Shown: in pieces, positions 8,718 to 11,870 of the stretch
How the letters are laid out: each line of letters starts with the position of its first letter
How positions within the stretch are numbered: position 1 is the first letter of the stretch
DNA from: Deltaproteobacteria bacterium
GTDB taxonomy: Bacteria; Desulfobacterota; DSM-4660; Desulfatiglandales; HGW-15
Direction of reading: 5' to 3'
Assembly (NCBI GenBank): GCA_016926135.1
Contig: JAFGPH010000684.1
Span: 1 to 11,870 of the forward strand
DNA length: 11,870 bases
Program-made: the position numbers and the translations under genes
The notes under the pieces: model-generated
The model's input: only the letters and a program-made list of their open reading frames with translations
The model's database searches: none
What the model was told of the DNA's origin: nothing

Positions 8718-8794
8718 ATTATTTATTTAAAACAACAATGAATGAATTCTCATTCATTTAAGGGAAAAGTAACACACCCTCCGGGGCAAGTCAA
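8718..8794 (-). promoter_or_regulatory. Promoter region of the fadNAE operon (two weak candidates)
   Basis: Two sigma70-like arrangements can be drawn on the minus strand. The first is TTGACT (8794-8789), 17 bases, TACTTT (8771-8766), which would put the operator just after the start site. The second is TTCATT (8746-8741), 17 bases, AATAAT (8723-8718), which would bury the -35 in the operator. Each matches consensus at 8 of 12 positions. Either would let a repressor at 8737-8758 block transcription. The stretch is clearly richer in A/T than the genes on each side. Confidence 0.25.
8737..8758. promoter_or_regulatory. FadR-type (TetR family) operator upstream of fadN
   Basis: Arms AATGAATGA (8737-8745) and TCATTCATT (8750-8758) are perfect 9-base inverted repeats around ATTC. 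The 20-base core matches the published Bacillus subtilis FadR consensus (ATGAATGA, then M T A N, then TCATTCAT) at all but one central position, quoted from memory. In Bacillus, FadR represses beta-oxidation genes and long-chain acyl-CoA releases it. The site lies 100 bp before the fadN start, in the leader or promoter region, so it should control fadNAE. No TetR gene is present in this window. Confidence 0.85.
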
Positions 8795-8917
8795 ACCTTT
8801 TTTGTGACAAGGCGGGCGATCTGTATGGTTCAGGCAGTGGGGGCCTGCAACCAAGGTGTTGTTCGGGAACCTGCCGTTTTTTCCGTGTGCCCCGATGTTG
8901 CACCTTGAACCGCCCTG

Positions 8918-9682
8918 TCACGCCATGGAACCGCCATCAACGGTGATGATTTCGCCTGTGATGAAGTCGGAAAGACCGGAGGCCAGGAAGAGGACAGCGC
9001 CCACCACGTCGTCGGTCTCTGCAATCCGTCCCATGGGAACGTTCTTGAGCAACTCTTTCATGATTCCCTCGTTGCTCCAGAAGGGTTGACTGAACTTGGT
9101 GCGCACCACCGAGGGTGCCACGGCGTTCACGTTGATGTGGTCCACGGCGAGTTCCTGGGCCAGAACCTTTGTGAGCATGTCGACGGCCGCCTTTCCCACA
9201 CAATAGATCCCCATTCCCCGGGAGGCCTTTCGAGCGGCAGTGGAGCTGATGTTGATGATCCTGCCTCCTCCTCGCTTTCTCATGCGTTTCACCGCTTCGG
9301 CACTGGCGAGGAAGACGCTTTTGAGGTTGGTCTCCATCAGCTTGTCGAAGAGCCCTTCATCGGCCTCCGACACTGAGGGGGTGAAGATATTGGTTCCCAC
9401 GTTGTTCACCAGAATGTCCAGCCCCCCGAACCGTTCGTCCACCGCGTTGAAGAGGGCGGCCACCTGCGCTGCCTGCCCTACGTTGGCCTGCCTTGCCAGT
9501 ACCTGGTAACCCTTCTTTTGGAACTCCGCCTGGGCCTGATCCAGGTTCTCCTGTTTTCTGCCGCAGATGGCGACCTGGGCGCCCATTTCCGCCATGGCCA
9601 TGGCGACGGCCATCCCGATACCCCTGCTGCCACCTGTCACCAGCGCCGTCTTTCCTGAAAGATCGATCTCCAGTGCTGCCAT
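8918..9682 (-). CDS. Short-chain dehydrogenase/reductase (SDR), classical type
   Basis: This NAD(P)-dependent oxidoreductase is of classical SDR type, 254 residues. The cofactor motif TGGSRGIG is at 16-23 and NNVG (for the usual NNAG) at 93-96. The catalytic set is N119, S147, Y160 and K164 (YCVGK), all present. R41 in ICGRK, near the end of the second beta strand, is compatible with NADP(H). The C-terminal part, with VRTKFSQPFWSN and ITGEIITVDGG, resembles DHRS4-like carbonyl reductases and FabG-like 3-oxoacyl reductases, so the substrate remains open. The ATG at 9682 is chosen because homology begins there and GGAGGAG lies about 9-10 bases upstream; an ATG at 9754 would add 24 unrelated residues. 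It points the same way as fadNAE but is 280 bp away, with the fad operator between. It diverges from the flavoprotein gene. Confidence 0.9.
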   Translation of the reverse strand: MAALEIDLSGKTALVTGGSRGIGMAVAMAMAEMGAQVAICGRKQENLDQAQAEFQKKGYQVLARQANVGQAAQVAALFNAVDERFGGLDILVNNVGTNIFTPSVSEADEGLFDKLMETNLKSVFLASAEAVKRMRKRGGGRIINISSTAARKASRGMGIYCVGKAAVDMLTKVLAQELAVDHINVNAVAPSVVRTKFSQPFWSNEGIMKELLKNVPMGRIAETDDVVGAVLFLASGLSDFITGEIITVDGGSMA

Positions 9683-9726
9683 AGGTTGTTTGCTCCTCCA
9701 ATTATTTTTATGTAAGATTTCCTGAT

Positions 9727-9754
9727 ATTTAACCCAAATGCCCCGGATTGGCAA
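9727..9754 (-). promoter_or_regulatory. Candidate promoter for the SDR gene
   Basis: On the minus strand TTGCCA (9754-9749) and TTAAAT (9732-9727) are 16 bases apart, matching consensus at five and four of six positions. A start site near 9720 would leave a leader of about 40 bases including the ribosome binding site. This is pattern matching only. Confidence 0.25.
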
Positions 9755-9797
9755 GCAAAAGGGTTGCCTTTCATTCGACGAAAACCGAAAATGGTGG

Positions 9798-9811
9798 CAG
9801 GCAAGTGCCTG
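9798..9811. repeat. 14-bp palindrome in the divergent intergenic region
   Basis: CAGGCA (9798-9803) and TGCCTG (9806-9811) are perfect inverted arms separated by two bases. The centre is too tight for an RNA hairpin, so a dimeric protein-binding site is the more natural reading. It lies between the divergent SDR and flavoprotein genes and abuts the octamer repeat element. No regulator gene is seen nearby. Confidence 0.4.
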
Positions 9812-9886
9812 GAGTATTGGAGTGGTGGCAGAGAAAGAATTGACCCTCCTTTCGCCAATACTCCAATGCTCCAGTACTCCATCACA
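9810..9886. repeat. Inverted pair of degenerate 8-bp tandem repeats
   Basis: The right part (9855-9886) reads as four octamers in a row: CCAATACT, then CCAATGCT, then CCAGTACT, then CCATCACA. The left part (9811-9828) holds the same octamer inverted, GGAGTATT followed by GGAGTGGT. TGGAGTATTGG (9810-9820) and CCAATACTCCA (9855-9865) are perfect 11-base arms around a 34-base loop. I see no coding sense in it. Short-period intergenic repeats of this style are known to me from deltaproteobacterial genomes, where they give rise to spurious ORFs. Confidence 0.65.
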
Positions 9887-9907
9887 CCGATTTTTGCAGC
9901 TCGGTGT
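9884..9907. repeat. Inverted repeat upstream of the flavoprotein gene
   Basis: ACACCGA (9884-9890) pairs with TCGGTGT (9901-9907) around a 10-base loop that begins with five Ts. It lies 69 bases before the start of the flavoprotein gene, so it could be an operator or a leader hairpin. No T run follows on the plus strand, so it is not an ordinary terminator. Confidence 0.35.
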
Positions 9908-9975
9908 ATCCCGGACACCTCGGGGGTCAGCCGGGACAGGACCCTTCGGACCCGTATCTTTACAAGGAGGAGATC

Positions 9976-11316
9976 ATGCGATTTGTTATCATCGGCGGGG
10001 ATGCCGCCGGAATGAGTGCAGCCAGCAGGGCCAAGCGAAACTCGGCAGATCTGGAAGTGATCGTGCTGGAGCAGAGCCAGGACGTCTCCTACAGTGCATG
10101 CGGAATGCCTTACAACATTGCCGATCCGACTCGGGAAATGGGTGACCTGGTGGTGAGACAGGCCAAGGTCTTCCGGGAGAAGCAGGGTATCGACCTCCGC
10201 ACCGGGCATCGGGTGGAATCCTTGGATCTGAAGGAAAAACGGATCAAGGGGAGAGACCCGGAGGGCAGAGACTTCGATCTGTCCTATGACGAGCTTTTGA
10301 TCGCCACCGGGGGGTCCCCCGTCATGCCCCGTCTGCCGGGCTTCGACCTGCCCGGCGTCATGGCCCTCAAGAGCCTGGAAGACGGGCGGAGGATCAAGGA
10401 GTTCATTGCGGTTCACGGGGTCAGAAAGGCCGTGATCATGGGCATGGGCTATGTTGGCCTTGAAATGTGCGAGGCCCTGTGCGCGAGGGGCATCGAGGTG
10501 GAGATGATCAAGCCGAGGCCCCTTCTTCTTCCCTGGATGAACCGGGATCTGGCAGAGATCGTGAGGAAGGAACTGGAGGCGAATCAGGTGCGGGTTCACC
10601 TGGGCCATGCCGTGGAAGGAATCGAGTCTGCGGGGAGGGGGCTGAGGGTCATGACCCGGGGTCCGGTGCCGGAATGTGAGATCGTGCTTGTGGCGGTGGG
10701 CATCACCCCGAACAGCCGGTTTGCCGCTGAGGCCGGCCTGGAGTTGGGGCCGGAGAAATCCATCTCCGTGGACAGGTCCCTCCGCACGTCCAATGAACAT
10801 GTCTATGCTGCGGGTGACTGTGCCGACGCGTACCATGTCGTGACGGGCCGGAAGGCATGGATTCCCCTTGCCCTGAGAGCCAACAGGGCAGGGTGGGCGG
10901 TGGCCGATAACGTGACGGGAAGGAAGGCGGAACTTCAGGGGGTTGCGGGAACGGCGGTCTTCAAGGTCTTTGATCTGGAAGTCGCCCGGACGGGCCTGAG
11001 TGTGGCCGAGGCCAAGCAGGCGGGATTCGAACCCGCGGAGACGGTAATCCACAGCAGGAGCCGTGCCCATGCCCATCCGGGCTCCACCACCCTCTCGGTC
11101 CAGATGGTGGGAGACAAAGGGTCGGGAAGGCTGCTGGGTGTGCAGATGGTGGGCAAAGAGGGTGCGGCCCACAGGGTGAACGCCCCTGCGGTGGCCCTGC
11201 ATGCGGGCATGACGGTGGAGCAGTTCGGCGAGTCGGATCTCGCCTATGCCCCGCCTTTCAGCCCGGTGTGGGACCCCATGCTGACGGCAGCGAATCAATT
11301 GCTGAAGAAGATGTGA
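9976..11316 (+). CDS. cdr: CoA-disulfide reductase / persulfide-reductase type flavoprotein
   Basis: This FAD-dependent pyridine-nucleotide disulfide oxidoreductase has a single active-site Cys. The 446 residues match the CoA-disulfide reductase length with no C-terminal rhodanese domain. FAD-binding GGDAAG is at 7-12, the redox Cys C42 lies in YSACGMPY, the NAD(P)-binding GMGYVGLE is at 156-163, and the second FAD motif YAAGDC is at 277-282. The C-terminal dimerisation part ends with LAYAPPFSP, where Y424 corresponds to a conserved active-site Tyr of Staphylococcus CoADR. Likely reactions are NAD(P)H-driven reduction of CoA disulfide or CoA persulfide; an NADH oxidase or sulfur-reductase role in the same family cannot be excluded. 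The ATG at 9976 has AAGGAGG five bases upstream, while an in-frame ATG at 9904 lies in the leader. A hydrolase gene follows after 7 bases. Proximity to CoA-consuming beta-oxidation genes is suggestive only. Confidence 0.88.
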   Translation: MRFVIIGGDAAGMSAASRAKRNSADLEVIVLEQSQDVSYSACGMPYNIADPTREMGDLVVRQAKVFREKQGIDLRTGHRVESLDLKEKRIKGRDPEGRDFDLSYDELLIATGGSPVMPRLPGFDLPGVMALKSLEDGRRIKEFIAVHGVRKAVIMGMGYVGLEMCEALCARGIEVEMIKPRPLLLPWMNRDLAEIVRKELEANQVRVHLGHAVEGIESAGRGLRVMTRGPVPECEIVLVAVGITPNSRFAAEAGLELGPEKSISVDRSLRTSNEHVYAAGDCADAYHVVTGRKAWIPLALRANRAGWAVADNVTGRKAELQGVAGTAVFKVFDLEVARTGLSVAEAKQAGFEPAETVIHSRSRAHAHPGSTTLSVQMVGDKGSGRLLGVQMVGKEGAAHRVNAPAVALHAGMTVEQFGESDLAYAPPFSPVWDPMLTAANQLLKKM

Positions 11317-11323
11317 GGAAGCG

Positions 11324-11351
11324 GTGCAAGGTTCAAGGTGCACGGTGCAAG
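11324..11351 (+). repeat. Four tandem heptamers (GTGCAAG type) at a gene start
   Basis: Four 7-base units follow one another: GTGCAAG (11324-11330), GTTCAAG (11331-11337), GTGCACG (11338-11344) and GTGCAAG (11345-11351), with a degenerate GACAAG after them. The array sits between the flavoprotein stop and the conserved part of the hydrolase gene. Units one and four place a GTG in the hydrolase frame. Similar heptamer runs are common intergenic clutter in some deltaproteobacteria, as I recall. Confidence 0.75.
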
Positions 11352-11870
11352 GACAAGAGAAACTGGATAACCCGATCATCCATCAAATCCCCATCGGTGC
11401 CCTCCAGGTGCTTACCTACATCGTGGCATGCCCTGTCACCAGGGAGGCCGCACTGATCGATCCGGCGGGGGAGGAAGAGAGGCTCATGAAGGCCATCACG
11501 GCGGAGGGGGTAAGGGTGAAATATATCCTCAATACCCACGGGCATGCAGATCATGTGCTCGGAAACCGGCAGATGAAGGCCATGCTCTCAGCACCAGTCT
11601 GCATGCATGAAGCGGACGATCTCTTCTTCTCCCGGGAAGAGGTTCGCGTGGCCTCCGAAAAGGAGCTGGGGCTGCCCCCTCCCGAACCTGCAGATATCCG
11701 GATCAAAGACGAGGAGGTGCTGGATCTGGGCACCCTCGGTATCCGGGTGATCCACACGCCAGGGCACACACCCGGTTCGGTCTGCTTCCTGGTCCAGGGG
11801 AACCTGTTCACGGGAGACACCCTTTTCGTGGGCGCAGCGGGCCGAACCGACCTCACCGGGGCCTCCCTGA
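11324..11870 (+). CDS. Metallo-beta-lactamase-fold hydrolase, partial at the right edge
   Basis: The open frame encodes a metal-dependent hydrolase of the glyoxalase-II/YcbL-like branch of the MBL superfamily. With the start at 11324, 182 codons are present and the 3' end is cut by the window. Metal ligands visible are THGHADH (71-77, the HxHxDH motif), H148 in TPGHTPGS, and D165 in TGDTLF, followed by GRTDL. An ETHE1-like persulfide dioxygenase is an alternative; it would fit the preceding thiol/persulfide-type reductase, but CMHEAD (93-98) looks more like the hydrolase branch. The start is uncertain. GTG 11324 has GAGGA four bases upstream but makes the first residues from a heptamer repeat; GTG 11345 and a CTG at 11363 are in frame and nearer to where homology begins (DNPIIHQIPIG). 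It lies 7 bases after the flavoprotein stop, so the two are probably co-transcribed. Confidence 0.85.
   Translation, partial: MQGSRCTVQGQEKLDNPIIHQIPIGALQVLTYIVACPVTREAALIDPAGEEERLMKAITAEGVRVKYILNTHGHADHVLGNRQMKAMLSAPVCMHEADDLFFSREEVRVASEKELGLPPPEPADIRIKDEEVLDLGTLGIRVIHTPGHTPGSVCFLVQGNLFTGDTLFVGAAGRTDLTGASL

Noticed and set aside
8831..8847. CAGGC/GCCTG hairpin after the SDR gene as its terminator
   Set aside because: It has only five pairs, and no T run follows on the minus strand.
9637..11379. A 580-codon open frame on the minus strand
   Set aside because: It is antisense to the CoA-disulfide-reductase gene and covers the octamer and heptamer repeats, which supply its odd YWSIGVL-like and CTVHLEPCT-like segments. 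No motif was recognised.

Overview
The window looks like a chromosomal segment of a GC-rich member of the Desulfobacterota (the former Deltaproteobacteria). This is an inference. It rests on a mitochondrial-type elongation factor G of the kind known from spirochaetes, planctomycetes and deltaproteobacteria, on a fatty-acid beta-oxidation operon of the fadN-fadA-fadE kind, and on intergenic short-period repeats. No rRNA, tRNA, CRISPR array, transposase or phage gene was seen. No gene-free stretch exceeds 300 bases.

Layout. Positions 1-247 are non-coding as far as I can tell and hold two small direct repeats and a weak hairpin. On the minus strand, reading from right to left, come an SDR oxidoreductase (9682-8918) and a 280-bp gap. 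That gap holds a near-perfect palindrome matching the Bacillus FadR operator consensus. The beta-oxidation operon fadN (8637-6208), fadA (6161-4977) and fadE (4919-3126) follows. After a hairpin-containing gap of 95 bp comes an EF-G gene (3030-940), whose stop overlaps the start of a small P-loop ATPase gene of unknown function (943-248) in an ATGA junction. On the plus strand, diverging from the SDR gene, are a CoA-disulfide-reductase-type flavoprotein (9976-11316) and, directly behind it, a metallo-beta-lactamase-fold hydrolase (11324 to beyond the right edge).

How the genes work together. FadE introduces the double bond into acyl-CoA, FadN hydrates it and oxidises the 3-hydroxyacyl-CoA, and FadA cleaves the 3-ketoacyl-CoA. 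Together they form a complete soluble beta-oxidation spiral in one transcription unit, probably repressed through the FadR-like site until acyl-CoA is present. The neighbouring SDR and the thiol/CoA-disulfide reductase may serve the same CoA-thioester metabolism, but that is only suggested by proximity. The EF-G and ATPase genes form a separate unit.

The most noteworthy items are the Firmicute-type FadR operator in front of a fadNAE operon in a proteobacterial-looking genome, the translationally coupled ATPase of unknown function behind a mitochondrial-type EF-G, and two short-period intergenic repeats. One of these, a heptamer array, lies right where the hydrolase gene starts.
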